Assembly (NCBI RefSeq): GCF_001314605.1 | Contig: NZ_LIHP01000021.1 | Coordinates: forward strand, 124,001-188,000 | Length of the DNA: 64,000 nucleotides | DNA from: Marinobacter sp. HL-58 | Lineage (GTDB): Bacteria > Pseudomonadota > Gammaproteobacteria > Pseudomonadales > Oleiphilaceae | Direction: 5' to 3' | Shown here: positions 25,628 through 34,426 of the stretch, piece after piece | Numbering within the stretch: position 1 is the first letter of the stretch | Layout of the letters: each line of letters begins with the position of its first letter | Notes under the pieces: generated by a model | The model's input: only the letters and a program-made list of their open reading frames with translations | The model's database searches: none | What the model was told of the DNA's origin: nothing | Translations under genes and position numbers: made by a program

Positions 25628-26023
25628 TTAGTTGTCGCCGGTGTCCGGAAGGTAGGCGCCGTCCTCGTCATGAACTTCACGGCCGGTGACAGGCGGGTTG
25701 AAGGCGCAGATCAGGCGCATGTCTTCGGTGCCGCCACGGAGTGTGTGCGGGTCATGCTTGTCCAGTGCGTACAGGGTTCCGTCAGAAATCTCGTGGGTCT
25801 CACCGGTGTTCTTGTCGTAGATGCTGCCGTTTCCGGCCACGCAGTAGACGGCCTCGAGGTGGTGCTTGTACCAGAGGTTCAGCTCGGCCCCGGCGGGGAT
25901 GATGGTTTCGTGGAATGAAAAGCCCATGCCGTCTTTCTTGAGTAGCATGCGACGGCTGGTCCAGCCTGGCCCGCTGACTTCACGCTCGGTGCCAATGATG
26001 TCCTGAACTCGTACAATTTTCAT
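25628..26023 (-). CDS. ectC: Ectoine synthase, solitary copy
   Basis: A 131-residue cupin that closes N-gamma-acetyl-diaminobutyrate to ectoine. The start [16 protein letters not shown] is diagnostic. The iron ligands known from EctC structures are all present at the usual numbers: Glu57, Tyr85 and His93. GAGGG stands about seven bases before the ATG. No ectA or ectB lies in the window. The upstream neighbour is an unrelated GTPase gene and the downstream neighbour is an MFS transporter in the same direction. It may be a second copy of ectC, or an orphan that uses an imported precursor. Confidence 0.93.
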   Translation of the reverse strand: MKIVRVQDIIGTEREVSGPGWTSRRMLLKKDGMGFSFHETIIPAGAELNLWYKHHLEAVYCVAGNGSIYDKNTGETHEISDGTLYALDKHDPHTLRGGTEDMRLICAFNPPVTGREVHDEDGAYLPDTGDN

Positions 26024-26073
26024 ACTTATCCCTCGTTATTTGATGGAGCAGCCTTACAGTATACACATCCCGG

Positions 26074-27501
26074 TCATGTTCGGTTCAACCGCCATTTGTC
26101 GTAGGCGTCCATGGCCTGCTCAATGGCCGAGGCCAATGCCAGCCGGGTCTTGTCGTCAAGGGCTCGCTGTTTGCGGCAGCGTTCAAGGGCCCGGTGAATG
26201 GTCTGCCGGCTGGCCCGGTCCAGGTGCTCCAGCCAGTGATTGTGTGCCGGCGCCAGGTCCAGCAGTTCCCGGCCGGCGTGATTGCGATGGCTGATATGCC
26301 ACCAGTGGTTTATGGCCCGCCCTAATACAACATAGCCGAACTGGCTGTCCTGTACAGGCCCGAAGGTGGCCGTTCTGAGCCCGTTGGTCAGCACCCCGGT
26401 ATTGAGTACCGGCAATGCCAGCCGGTCTCCGTAAAAATAGCTGCCGGCCGCGCCGATCAATCCACCGACCAGTGCGCCTGCGCCAAGTGAGTGGCCCAGG
26501 GCCAGTACGTCCACACCAGCGCCGCTTACAGCGCCGGCTCCGAACCCGGCCGTTGCCAGGTAACGCCGGTTGACCCCCCAGGCCTTGCGGCTGTCCTCGC
26601 TGAACAGGTCATGCTCGCTGTGCCACTCCAGTTCCGCCTCCTGTCGCTCCACACGATGATGTTCATAGAGCTTCTCGATGGCGATACGCAGGTGCTGCTC
26701 GCGCTTTCTCTGATTTCTGTACCAGCTCGTCCGCAACTGCCCGGCCAGATCCGTATCGGAGATTTCACTGGTCTGGAGCGTGGTCAGGGTGCGCTTTTCC
26801 CGAAAGGACATCATGTCTTCGAGGGTGCGGGCAATCAGTGCCGCGGCTTCAGTCCGGCGTTGGCGTCGCTGGGCCAGCAGAAAGGCCGCCGCCTGTTCCA
26901 GGGGCTGTTCCCAGGCCGGTTCCAGTTGCCCGAATGCGCGTAACAGGCTGATATGTTGCTCGAAAGGTGCGCGAACAGCGTCGAATTTCCGTACTACCTG
27001 GAAGAACTGGCCGAGGGCTCGCAACCAGCTATCGCTGTAATCGTCGTCGCCAATGCTGTTGATCAGTGCCAGGCTTGGGCGGCCGGTCCATCGCAGGATG
27101 GTCATTTCCGCTTCGTGCTGGGCGCTGTAGGGCACTGAACCGTCGACGACGTAGATGATGCCGGCACCCTCGGTCAGAGGGGCCAATAACTCGCATTCGT
27201 CAGTGAAACTGCCATCGTCACGATGCTGAATAACAAACGCCTGCACGGTTTCCGCCCGGTCAGACGCGGAGATGCTATGGGCCTCCAGCCACGCCAGTAC
27301 ACGGCGCGGGCGCTGGAAACCCGGGGTGTCTACCAGGGTATAAAGGGTTTTGCCATCCACCGTAAGCGGATATTCCTGGCGTTTTCGGGTGGTGCCCGGT
27401 TCCAGGGCGATGGCAATGGCATCGTTCTGGGACAGGGTGGCCACAATGCTGGATTTTCCCTTGTTGGGATGGCCAACCACGGCGAATACGGGGGCAGTCA
27501 T
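26074..27501 (-). CDS. DUF3482 membrane-associated GTPase
   Basis: A 475-residue protein with an N-terminal Era-like GTPase domain: G1 is GHPNKGKSS near residue 10, the G2 threonine is in EPGTTRKRQ, and G3 is DTPGFQRP. Its G4 is unusual, reading ALINSIGDDD instead of NKxD. The middle is helical and charged. The C-terminal part (DUF3482) has a glycine-rich hydrophobic stretch, GFGAGAVSGAGVDVLALGHSLGAGALVGGLIG. The function is unknown. The gene overlaps the preceding DUF2868 gene by ATGA, and the two families are known to travel together. Confidence 0.85.
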   Translation of the reverse strand: MTAPVFAVVGHPNKGKSSIVATLSQNDAIAIALEPGTTRKRQEYPLTVDGKTLYTLVDTPGFQRPRRVLAWLEAHSISASDRAETVQAFVIQHRDDGSFTDECELLAPLTEGAGIIYVVDGSVPYSAQHEAEMTILRWTGRPSLALINSIGDDDYSDSWLRALGQFFQVVRKFDAVRAPFEQHISLLRAFGQLEPAWEQPLEQAAAFLLAQRRQRRTEAAALIARTLEDMMSFREKRTLTTLQTSEISDTDLAGQLRTSWYRNQRKREQHLRIAIEKLYEHHRVERQEAELEWHSEHDLFSEDSRKAWGVNRRYLATAGFGAGAVSGAGVDVLALGHSLGAGALVGGLIGAAGSYFYGDRLALPVLNTGVLTNGLRTATFGPVQDSQFGYVVLGRAINHWWHISHRNHAGRELLDLAPAHNHWLEHLDRASRQTIHRALERCRKQRALDDKTRLALASAIEQAMDAYDKWRLNRT

Positions 27502-28907
27502 TCTCTGTACTCATCCTGCAGTGCACGGTGTATGCGGGATTCCGGCGAGATCATGTCCGGGGTGCTGACAATGATCCGGCTGTCTCCGGTCCTCTCCGCG
27601 AACCGCAACCACTGGTTTACCTGGTGGTCTGGTGGCGGCTGGTCCGGTTGTGCCGCCAGGGGCACCAGGGCAATGACCGTGGTCGCCGGCCAGGATTTAC
27701 GGGCCAGCTGAAGGAAATCCGCCAATTCACCCGTTGGGGGTTCCCAGCTTCGGGTGATCACTGCCACTGCGGGGCTCCGGGCTTCTGCCAGGGTTTTTCC
27801 GGCCGTTTCAATGATCTCGTTGTCATGGGCAAGGGCTGCGTTTCCCCCGGCCGCAAGAATCAGGTGGTAACCCGCTGCAAGAGTGTCCGGGAGTTCGGGT
27901 TCGCCGGCCCCTGCCCAGCGGATCAGAACCTGGCCGGCGGGCAGGGGGTGCAATTGCCCGGAGGTGTTGATGTCCGGCTGGTCCGCCGCGTCATTGTGGC
28001 GGTTACCGGTATCCAGGGCCGGAGTTTCCATGCGGTACTGCAGGGCAATCATGCCGGGATGCCGGGCCAGCTCCCTGCGGGCCCTTATTCCGGGATGGAT
28101 CGTTGCCAGTGCCAGAAGCACCAGCCGCGGGATGATCACATAGGTGGTCCACACCATGGCAACAAACGGCCACCAGCGGCCCCATAACGCGGGGTTGGCG
28201 GTGCCTCCACTGTTACTGCGGAAAAAGCGGGTCGCCTCCACCAGTTCCCGGTCGGGGAACGCCGCAGGCCACAGGCTCTGCCATGGCGCGGCCACGGTTG
28301 CCAGCAACTGATAGTAACGATCGGGGCCCGTATCGAGGGTTGTGCTCCAGCCAAAGGCAAGATCCTGCACCACCACAAGCACCAGCAAAGTGGCCAGCCC
28401 CGCCAGACCGAACACCAGTCCACCGGTGTGGGCGGCACGGGCCATCAGCATGGGCTGCAGTGGCCTGAGTGCGCTGGCAGTGCCGGTCCCTTTAAGCTTG
28501 CGCAACAGCCAGCGCCACGGCTGCCAGCCGGCAAATGCCTGGACGGTGGTGATGACCGCCAGCAGGCAGTGGAGCATGACAAACGCCAGGATAACCGTCA
28601 GGTTGATTCTCTGGCCGCCATCGTAGAACAGCAGCCCCAGCATGGCGATGACGCCGGTGATCAGGCCTGCCAGGGCGAAGCCTGTGGTCAGTCGCCGCCA
28701 TGGGCGCAGGGGGTCATCTGCAGGAAGCGGTGGGCGCAGTCGACGAACGTGTTCCAGCCAGCGTTGCGGGGTGGGTGACAGGCCCCTGTCGCGGCAGTCC
28801 AGGGCAAAACGGCGGTCCCGCCGGTGCAGGAATGCCGGCGACTGGTCGCTGTCGCGCTTTACCTGGCTGTCAAACTCCAGTAATTGTCGGATCCCGCTGT
28901 CTGGCAT
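27498..28907 (-). CDS. DUF2868 membrane protein
   Basis: A 469-residue protein with about four membrane helices in the middle: ALAGLITGVIAMLGLLFY, LTVILAFVMLHCLLAVITT, LVFGLAGLATLLVLVVVQDL and VAMVWTTYVIIPRLVLLALA. These are followed by a soluble C-terminal domain of about 170 residues. It matches DUF2868, whose members are encoded immediately before a DUF3482 GTPase as here (4-bp overlap). The pair probably acts as one membrane complex, with the GTPase docking on the C-terminal domain, but no function is established. Confidence 0.83.
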   Translation of the reverse strand: MPDSGIRQLLEFDSQVKRDSDQSPAFLHRRDRRFALDCRDRGLSPTPQRWLEHVRRLRPPLPADDPLRPWRRLTTGFALAGLITGVIAMLGLLFYDGGQRINLTVILAFVMLHCLLAVITTVQAFAGWQPWRWLLRKLKGTGTASALRPLQPMLMARAAHTGGLVFGLAGLATLLVLVVVQDLAFGWSTTLDTGPDRYYQLLATVAAPWQSLWPAAFPDRELVEATRFFRSNSGGTANPALWGRWWPFVAMVWTTYVIIPRLVLLALATIHPGIRARRELARHPGMIALQYRMETPALDTGNRHNDAADQPDINTSGQLHPLPAGQVLIRWAGAGEPELPDTLAAGYHLILAAGGNAALAHDNEIIETAGKTLAEARSPAVAVITRSWEPPTGELADFLQLARKSWPATTVIALVPLAAQPDQPPPDHQVNQWLRFAERTGDSRIIVSTPDMISPESRIHRALQDEYRE

Positions 28908-28989
28908 TGACTGTCCTGTGAACTGGGCGGTGAGAACCTTCCCGGAATGCTAGGATAAGGGTATCCCATAACCCGGTGCCAGACATACC

Positions 28990-29349
28990 ATGACCAACCA
29001 CCTCATGAACCTGCGTCACGTTCCCGATGACGAAGCGGATGAAATCCGAGAGTTGTTCGAGGCCCATGACGTGCCCTATTACGAAACCCCTCCCAGCCGT
29101 TGGGGTATCAGCATGGGCGGCTTCTGGGTTCACGATGACGATGAGGCCCGGCGGGCCAGGGAGCTGCTGGAGGATTACCAGCGGGAGCGCCTGCAACGTC
29201 AACGCCAAGCCTATGAGAAGGATCTGGCCGAAGGGCGGACAGGGGGATTCTGGCACCGGTTAAGACACAAACCGGTCACTACGTTTGCAGCGTGCCTTGC
29301 CATTGTGGTGATTCTGGTGCTGACCGTGGCTCCTTTTGTCACGCTCTAG
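28990..29349 (+). CDS. DUF6164-like protein with C-terminal membrane anchor
   Basis: A 119-residue protein. The first 60 residues, MNLRHVPDDEADEIRELFEAH and YYETPPSRWGISMGGFWVHDD, form a small putative signal-transducing-type (DUF2007/DUF6164-like) domain. A basic helix and one C-terminal membrane segment (about 97-116) follow. The function is unknown. It is divergent from the DUF2868 gene (82 bp) and overlaps the end of the convergent hydrolase gene by 4 bp. Confidence 0.72.
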   Translation: MTNHLMNLRHVPDDEADEIRELFEAHDVPYYETPPSRWGISMGGFWVHDDDEARRARELLEDYQRERLQRQRQAYEKDLAEGRTGGFWHRLRHKPVTTFAACLAIVVILVLTVAPFVTL

Positions 29350-30239
29350 GGTAACTGGCTGGCGGTGAGGGTGTGCCTTACCAGAAAGTCCGTGGCCTTT
29401 TCCACGGCATTTCCGGCGGTGAGGAAGCTGGTGACATGGCCCCGCAGGTACATCAGGTACAGCTCGTGCTCGACCCCGTGCTCCGCCAGTCGTGCCTGGA
29501 AATCCTTCGCCTGGCTGGCGGGGACGAGCATGTCCTGGGCACCATGAAACAGGAAAAACGGCGGCGCACCGGCAGTGATGTGGGTGATTGGTGAAGCGGC
29601 CTCATAGACACCGGGAATGTCCTTTTGTTCGCCACCGAGGAACTGGCGGATCAATTTGCCGGAACCGAAGGTACGGAGGTCCCCCGGCAGTCCGCCGGCA
29701 ACCACCGCCACGGGTCTGGCATGATCGCCGCCATGGGGTTGGTTCAGGGGGTGCCTGGAATCAGCAACCAGGGCCATCAGGCTGACCAGATGGGCCCCGG
29801 AGGAAAATCCGAACGCACTGATGGCACTCCGGTTCAGATTGTAGCTGTCAGCGTTTTCATGAAGCCAGTTCATCGCTACCTGAAGATCGTATAACTGGGC
29901 CGGGAAGGTATGTTCCGGTGCAAACCGGTAGTCGATGTTCATTACCGCAAAGCCCCGGCTGGCAAGATGTTCCGCGATCCAGGCCATATCTTCCCGAGAG
30001 CGTCGTTCCCAGCCACCCCCGTGGACCAGGAGCACGGCGGGTACGGAATGCCTGCTGTCGGGCAGGTAAATGTCCGCCTGCAATTCCTGCGGCCAGTTGT
30101 CCGGTGAGAAGGTAATACCCATGCGGGTGCTGAAGCCGGTTTCCGGCTCCGGGGCGGTCTGTACCGGTGCGTTCTGGTGAGACGCGCAGGCAGTCAGCAG
30201 GACGCTGGCAACGATGGCCAGCAGACGTGAGGGGTACAT
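29346..30239 (-). CDS. Lipoprotein alpha/beta hydrolase (esterase)
   Basis: A 297-residue hydrolase with a lipoprotein signal (LLTAC lipobox near residue 18), so it should be anchored to a membrane facing the periplasm or the outside. The catalytic parts are readable: oxyanion motif VLLVHGGGWE, nucleophile in FGFSSGAHLV, acid in FHGAQDMLVP, and histidine in LRGHVTSFL. It resembles the HSL/BD-FAE type of carboxylesterases. The ATG at 30239 has GGAG six bases before it; the longer frame to 30551 is not needed. It is divergent from the 3-hydroxybutyrate oligomer hydrolase, and the putative activator sites lie between them. Confidence 0.82.
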   Translation of the reverse strand: MYPSRLLAIVASVLLTACASHQNAPVQTAPEPETGFSTRMGITFSPDNWPQELQADIYLPDSRHSVPAVLLVHGGGWERRSREDMAWIAEHLASRGFAVMNIDYRFAPEHTFPAQLYDLQVAMNWLHENADSYNLNRSAISAFGFSSGAHLVSLMALVADSRHPLNQPHGGDHARPVAVVAGGLPGDLRTFGSGKLIRQFLGGEQKDIPGVYEAASPITHITAGAPPFFLFHGAQDMLVPASQAKDFQARLAEHGVEHELYLMYLRGHVTSFLTAGNAVEKATDFLVRHTLTASQLP

Positions 30240-30365
30240 CAGTTCTCCGTCGGTCGAATCGGTTACAGATACTGATACGCCGGGAACACATCCGTGGATG
30301 CCCTGCAGCAGCCTGCAGAGACCCGTGTCGTGATATTGCTGTTCTGCACAATACCGGGCCATGAG

Positions 30366-30402
30366 TGTCCGGAAGCCAGGACAGTGTCCGGGCATCGGGA
30401 CA
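30366..30402. promoter_or_regulatory. Two tandem activator sites, TGTCC-N8-GGACA
   Basis: Two perfect copies of an 18-bp dyad, TGTCC then eight bases then GGACA, lie at 30366-30383 and 30385-30402. They start 181 and 162 bp upstream of the GG of the sigma-54 promoter at 30546. The same dyad precedes the TRAP operon promoter. They are read here as binding sites of the sigma-54 activator encoded at 32828-34273. The sequence match is direct observation. The protein that binds is inference. Confidence 0.7.
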
Positions 30403-30466
30403 TCTGTTCCATAGGGCTCCCAAGCGAAGTGAAACCTGCTTTTTTTATCCTTTTTCTTGACCTGAT

Positions 30467-30484
30467 TGTCCGGTAATCCGGAAA
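30467..30484. promoter_or_regulatory. Promoter-proximal activator half-match, TGTCC-N8-GGAAA
   Basis: A third site in the same region fits the 18-bp dyad with one mismatch (GGAAA for GGACA). It starts 80 bp upstream of the -24 GG. The proximal site of the TRAP promoter starts 83 bp upstream of its -24 GG, so the two promoters share the same arrangement. Confidence 0.5.
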
Positions 30485-30545
30485 TGGTTATTCCAGTTAA
30501 CCATACTGGTTTTAAAATATTTTTGTTTTCAATGGGTTGCCTTAT

Positions 30546-30561
30546 TGGCACAGGATGCGCA
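30546..30561 (+). promoter_or_regulatory. Sigma-54 promoter of the oligomer hydrolase gene
   Basis: TGGCACAGGATGCGCA matches the -24/-12 consensus (TGGCACG-N4-TTGCW), with GG at 30547-30548 and GC at 30559-30560 separated by exactly 10 bases. Transcription should begin near 30572, giving a leader of about 67 bases before the ATG at 30639. Putative activator sites lie 80-181 bp upstream. Confidence 0.75.
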
Positions 30562-30638
30562 TGGACGCACCTGTGGTGCCTGGTGTTTCTCTATGTGCGC
30601 CGGGTTCCCTTGTCTAACAAAAACAACAGGGAAAGATC

Positions 30639-32744
30639 ATGAAAACACTACTGCAATGCACATTGATCGGGGCAGTAACGTTAACCGTTTCTGCCTGCAA
30701 AGATTCCGACCTGCCTTTCAATCAGCTCCCGGACTTCGTTCAGGGCGACATCCACTCCGCCCAGTACGATGGCACAACCAATGACCTCCTTACCGGTGGT
30801 CTCGGAGCGAGCGGCCTGGCCGGCGGCGCGCCGGCCTTTGATGACCCCCTCAACCCGACACCCGAAGAGCTGCGAACCCTGGCTATCTACAATAATTACC
30901 GGGCCCTTGTGGATACCGCTGCCGGCGGTGGCTATGGCGAGTTCTTCGGGCCCCAGGTGGGAAGCGGAGGTGAAGGCCTGATCCCCGGGGAGGAGCATCT
31001 GGCCTACATGTCTGTTGAAGGCAGTGATGTGCCGGTTACCGTGATGGTACAGGTACCGGACAGTTTCGACCCTGCCGAGGCTTGCATGATAACCGCACCC
31101 TCGTCGGGCTCCCGGGGAATCTATGGCGCCATTGGCACTGCCGGTGAGTGGGGCCTGAAGAAAGGCTGTGCGGTAGTCTACACCGACAAAGGCACCGGTA
31201 CCGGTTCACACAACCTGGCCACCAATGCCGCCCAGCGCATCGACGGTACCCTGACCCGGGGTGACGAGCCGGTACAGTTCCGGGCCGATCTGGACGACCA
31301 GACAAGGGCAGATTTCAACGCCGACTGGCCGGACCGTTTTGCCTACAAGCATGCCCACTCGAAAGCCAACCCTGAGGCCGACTGGGGCCGCCATGTGCTT
31401 CAGTCCATTGAATTTGGTTTCTACATACTGAACGAGAAGTTCGGTCAGGAAACCGGTAACGGCCGCAAGGTGGTCAAGGTGAAGCCAAAGAATACCCTGG
31501 TGATTGCTTCCAGCGTTTCCAACGGCGGCGGGGCTTCTGTCCGTGCCGCGGAGCTGGATGACAGTGGCCTGATCGACGGTGTTGCGGTGTCGGAACCCAA
31601 CGTTAACCCGCAGGTGGATACCAGCTTCACGATCCGCCAGGGCGATGGCCCGGAGATTGTTGAGCACAGTCGCAGCCTGCTGGATTATACGACCGCTCTG
31701 GCGGTGTACCAGGGGTGTGCCAATATTGCCCCCGAGGTTCGGGATGAGGCGCCGTTGAACGCGGCTTTCAATGATGCCACGGTTGCCGGGAATATCTGTC
31801 ACTCCCTGGCCAACAAGGGCCTGATTTCCGGCGCCACGGTTGACGACCAGGCGTCCGATGCCCTGCGCATACTGGAAGAGGACTTTGGCATCCAGCCGGA
31901 GCAGAATCTGCTGGCCCCGGTGCACTTTGGCCTGGCCGTTGCCCAGAGCATTTCCATGACCTATTCCAATGCTTATGGCAGGGCGGGCGTCGAAGACCGG
32001 CTGTGTGGTATCAGCCTGGCTGCGACCGACGACGCGGGTGCGGTCATGCCGCTGTCGGCTGCCCAGGAAGCCGCCCTGTTCTCGTTCAGTAACGGTATTC
32101 CCCCCAGCGCCGGTGTGAACCTGGTTTATGACGGGGCCGAGGGGCAGCCCGTCAACCTGGCCGTGAGTGCATCGCCCAGTACCAGCCAACAGGATTATGG
32201 CCTGGATGCACTCCTGTGCCTGAGAAGTCTTGCCAGCGGCGCCGATGCGGTGACCGGTGCGCCACTTCCGGAGGATGCGGCTGAAGTAGCGGACCGGATC
32301 GCAGGCAGCATCGAGCAGATTCGCGCTTCAGGCAACCTGCAGGGCAAACCCGCGGTGTTCGTAACCGGTCGCGCTGACGCCATACTGCCCATCAACCACA
32401 CCTCGCGCCCTTATTTCGGGCTGAACCGGAGAGTCGAGGGTGACGCCAGTAACCTTCAGTACTACGAAATTCTCAATGCCCACCATCTGGATGTGCTCAA
32501 CGGTTTCAACGGGGTAAAGGAACGCTACATACCGTTGCATCACTACTACTTCCAGGCGCTGGATCTGGTCTGGAATGCCCTTGACGACGGCGAACCCCTG
32601 CCACCGAGTCAGGTGGTCAGAACGGTGCCCAGGGGCGAAGGCGCACCGGCGCTGACAGAGGCCAATCTCCCTGCCATCGCAAATACTCCCGCCGAGGAAG
32701 ACCGGATTGTGTTTGTGGAAGACCAGGTGCGGATTCCGGACTGA
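30639..32744 (+). CDS. 3-Hydroxybutyrate oligomer hydrolase family lipoprotein
   Basis: A 701-residue secreted hydrolase of the D-(-)-3-hydroxybutyrate oligomer hydrolase family, which splits soluble oligomers of 3-hydroxybutyrate into monomers. The signal peptide ends in a lipobox (VSAC, cysteine near residue 20), so it is probably an outer-membrane lipoprotein. Family landmarks are [33 protein letters not shown] and the nucleophile region [15 protein letters not shown]; the conserved end is around [20 protein letters not shown] sigma-54 promoter and activator sites lie upstream. It is followed by the activator gene after 83 bp. Confidence 0.88.
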   Translation: MKTLLQCTLIGAVTLTVSACKDSDLPFNQLPDFVQGDIHSAQYDGTTNDLLTGGLGASGLAGGAPAFDDPLNPTPEELRTLAIYNNYRALVDTAAGGGYGEFFGPQVGSGGEGLIPGEEHLAYMSVEGSDVPVTVMVQVPDSFDPAEACMITAPSSGSRGIYGAIGTAGEWGLKKGCAVVYTDKGTGTGSHNLATNAAQRIDGTLTRGDEPVQFRADLDDQTRADFNADWPDRFAYKHAHSKANPEADWGRHVLQSIEFGFYILNEKFGQETGNGRKVVKVKPKNTLVIASSVSNGGGASVRAAELDDSGLIDGVAVSEPNVNPQVDTSFTIRQGDGPEIVEHSRSLLDYTTALAVYQGCANIAPEVRDEAPLNAAFNDATVAGNICHSLANKGLISGATVDDQASDALRILEEDFGIQPEQNLLAPVHFGLAVAQSISMTYSNAYGRAGVEDRLCGISLAATDDAGAVMPLSAAQEAALFSFSNGIPPSAGVNLVYDGAEGQPVNLAVSASPSTSQQDYGLDALLCLRSLASGADAVTGAPLPEDAAEVADRIAGSIEQIRASGNLQGKPAVFVTGRADAILPINHTSRPYFGLNRRVEGDASNLQYYEILNAHHLDVLNGFNGVKERYIPLHHYYFQALDLVWNALDDGEPLPPSQVVRTVPRGEGAPALTEANLPAIANTPAEEDRIVFVEDQVRIPD

Positions 32745-32753
32745 ATCCCGTTT

Positions 32754-32769
32754 GCCCCGTTCGCGGGGC
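32754..32769 (+). terminator. GC hairpin after the oligomer hydrolase gene
   Basis: GCCCCG-TTCG-CGGGGC, a six-pair stem with a stable TTCG loop, starts 10 bases after the stop codon. There is no T run after it, so it may protect the mRNA end or reduce read-through rather than terminate fully. Confidence 0.4.
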
Positions 32770-32788
32770 ACCCATATACTTTGACGAT

Positions 32789-32814
32789 CGCTATCCGGCA
32801 CAGGCCGGGTAGCG
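32789..32814. promoter_or_regulatory. Inverted repeat just before the sigma-54 activator gene
   Basis: CGCTATCCGG and CCGGGTAGCG, nearly perfect 10-bp arms six bases apart, end 14 bases before the activator start codon. It could be an operator for autoregulation or a leader hairpin. It does not match the TGTCC-N8-GGACA dyad. Confidence 0.35.
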
Positions 32815-32827
32815 ACAGGGTATAACC

Positions 32828-34273
32828 ATGCAAGACACTCTTCCCGGCGGTAAGCAGTTCATGACACAGCTTTTTACCAAGAACAATAAAAGCGGGCTGA
32901 CGCGGGACCTGATCGAAGCCCTGTTCCCCATGTTCGAACAGGCCAGCGCCGGGGCCATTGTTGTGGATCTCGACAGCAGGATTACCTGGATCAATGCCAG
33001 CTATGCCACCTTGCTCGGGGTGTCTGACCCGGCAGCGGTTATCGGCAAACCCATCCGCCAGGTGATTCCCCACACCCGTATGCCGGAGGTGGTGGAGACC
33101 GGACGCCCGCTGTTGCTGGATATCATGGAACACCAGAAGCAACAGCTGGTGGTTACCCGGCTGCCTTTTTTTGACGATGCCGGTGCCGTTGTCGGGGCGG
33201 TTGCCTTTGTTCTCTATGACGACCTTCAGCCACTGACGCCATTGGTCAGCAAATACCGGCGCCTGCATCAGGATCTGGTTGCGGCCCGCAAGGCATTGGC
33301 CAAAAAATCCCGGGGCACACGCTACAGCCTCGGTGACTTTGTCGGAGCCAGTCCGGCAGCCCTGGAGGTCAAGCGCAGGGCCCGTCTGGCTGCGGGGCGT
33401 GACATGCCCGTGCTGATTCTGGGTGAAACCGGTACCGGCAAGGAGGTGCTTGCCCAGGCGATCCATTCGGTATCCGGCCGGGCGGAGCGGCCTTTCGTAG
33501 GTGTGAATGTGGCCGCCATACCGGAGAATCTGCTGGAGGCCGAATTCTTCGGAGTGGCTCCGGGAGCCTATACCGGTGCCGACCGTCGCACACGGGAGGG
33601 AAAATTCCAGTTGGCCAATACCGGCACGCTGTTCCTGGACGAGGTCGGCGACATGCCGCTGGCCCTTCAGGCCAAGCTGTTGCGGGCCCTGCAGGAGGGT
33701 GAAATTGAACCTCTGGGCTCCAACAAGGTGGTGTCAGTGGACGTGCGGGTTATTGCAGCCACCAGCCGAAATCTCGAGGCCATGATGGCGGAGGGAAGCT
33801 TCCGTTCGGATCTCTATTACCGGCTGAATGTACTGGAAATACCCATTCCGCCACTGCGGGATCGCATGCCGGACCTGGGTGTATTGTGTGAGGCCATTCT
33901 GGAGGATATCTGTGAAGGTCTCGAAATGCGCGGCGAGATCACGGATACAGCCATCGCCGCCCTTTCCAGCTATGACTGGCCAGGTAACATTCGCGAGCTG
34001 CGCAATGTGCTTGAACGGGCGCTGACCATGGGTGAGGATTCAGGCATTCTGGACTCCGATGCCATTTTCAAAGTGCTTCCCCGAAGTGGCAACCGTGTTC
34101 AGGCTTCGTCCATTGCCCAGCCCGTCCGTCCCCTTGCCCAGGTGCTGGCGGAAGCTGAGTCCCACGCCATCGAAGCGGCACTGGTGGCAAGCAGGGGAAA
34201 CCGGACCCGTGCAGCCAGAATACTGGGGATATCCCGATCCGTGCTCTATGAGAAGCTTGCGAAAATGTCCTGA
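32828..34273 (+). CDS. Sigma-54-dependent activator with PAS sensor domain (HbcR-like)
   Basis: A 481-residue enhancer-binding protein. It has an N-terminal PAS domain (about 30-135), then the AAA+ sigma-54 domain (about 168-400) with Walker A GETGTGKE at 199-206, the sigma-54 contact loop GAYTGA at 246-251 (a permitted variant of GAFTGA) and Walker B LFLDEV at 268-273. A Fis-type helix-turn-helix closes it (RGNRTRAARILGISRSVLY). It should drive open-complex formation by RpoN polymerase in response to a ligand of the PAS domain. The setting matches HbcR (PA2005) of Pseudomonas aeruginosa, which controls 3-hydroxybutyrate use. Its stop codon lies inside one of the putative upstream sites. Confidence 0.9.
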   Translation: MQDTLPGGKQFMTQLFTKNNKSGLTRDLIEALFPMFEQASAGAIVVDLDSRITWINASYATLLGVSDPAAVIGKPIRQVIPHTRMPEVVETGRPLLLDIMEHQKQQLVVTRLPFFDDAGAVVGAVAFVLYDDLQPLTPLVSKYRRLHQDLVAARKALAKKSRGTRYSLGDFVGASPAALEVKRRARLAAGRDMPVLILGETGTGKEVLAQAIHSVSGRAERPFVGVNVAAIPENLLEAEFFGVAPGAYTGADRRTREGKFQLANTGTLFLDEVGDMPLALQAKLLRALQEGEIEPLGSNKVVSVDVRVIAATSRNLEAMMAEGSFRSDLYYRLNVLEIPIPPLRDRMPDLGVLCEAILEDICEGLEMRGEITDTAIAALSSYDWPGNIRELRNVLERALTMGEDSGILDSDAIFKVLPRSGNRVQASSIAQPVRPLAQVLAEAESHAIEAALVASRGNRTRAARILGISRSVLYEKLAKMS

Positions 34274-34283
34274 TTTCAGGACA
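34266..34283. promoter_or_regulatory. Distal activator site before the TRAP operon, TGTCC-N8-GGACA
   Basis: TGTCCTGA-TT-TCAGGACA is a perfect 18-bp inverted repeat that includes the stop codon of the activator gene. It starts 146 bp upstream of the -24 GG of the TRAP operon promoter and exactly 63 bp, six helical turns, from the proximal site. Confidence 0.7.
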
Positions 34284-34328
34284 CCTGTCTTAATATCCGT
34301 ACAAACCCCTACCACCTTTGTCTATAAC

Positions 34329-34346
34329 TGTCTTTTTTTCCGGACA
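34329..34346. promoter_or_regulatory. Proximal activator site before the TRAP operon, TGTCT-N8-GGACA
   Basis: This 18-bp dyad shares TGTC, the central TTTC and GGACACC with the distal site. It starts 83 bp upstream of the -24 GG. The 63-bp distance puts both sites on the same face of the DNA, as expected for cooperative binding of enhancer-binding proteins. Confidence 0.6.
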
Positions 34347-34410
34347 CCCACCTGTTTGTCATTATTGGTCTAAACTCATAGAAGACTGATTCAAGGCACT
34401 TTTCAGGCGC

Positions 34411-34426
34411 TGGCACGGTGTCTGCT
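34411..34426 (+). promoter_or_regulatory. Sigma-54 promoter of the TRAP/3-hydroxybutyrate operon
   Basis: TGGCACGGTGTCTGCT is an almost perfect -24/-12 element: TGGCACG then four bases then CTGCT, with GG at 34412-34413 and GC at 34424-34425. Transcription should start near 34437, leaving a leader of about 160 bases before dctP. The gene-free stretch 34274-34596 holds this promoter and the proximal activator site. Confidence 0.82.

Noticed and set aside
30240-30365. A divergent sigma-54 promoter for the lipoprotein hydrolase on the minus strand
   Set aside because: The nearest candidate (TGCACAATACCGGGCC) has the two conserved dinucleotides one base too far apart.
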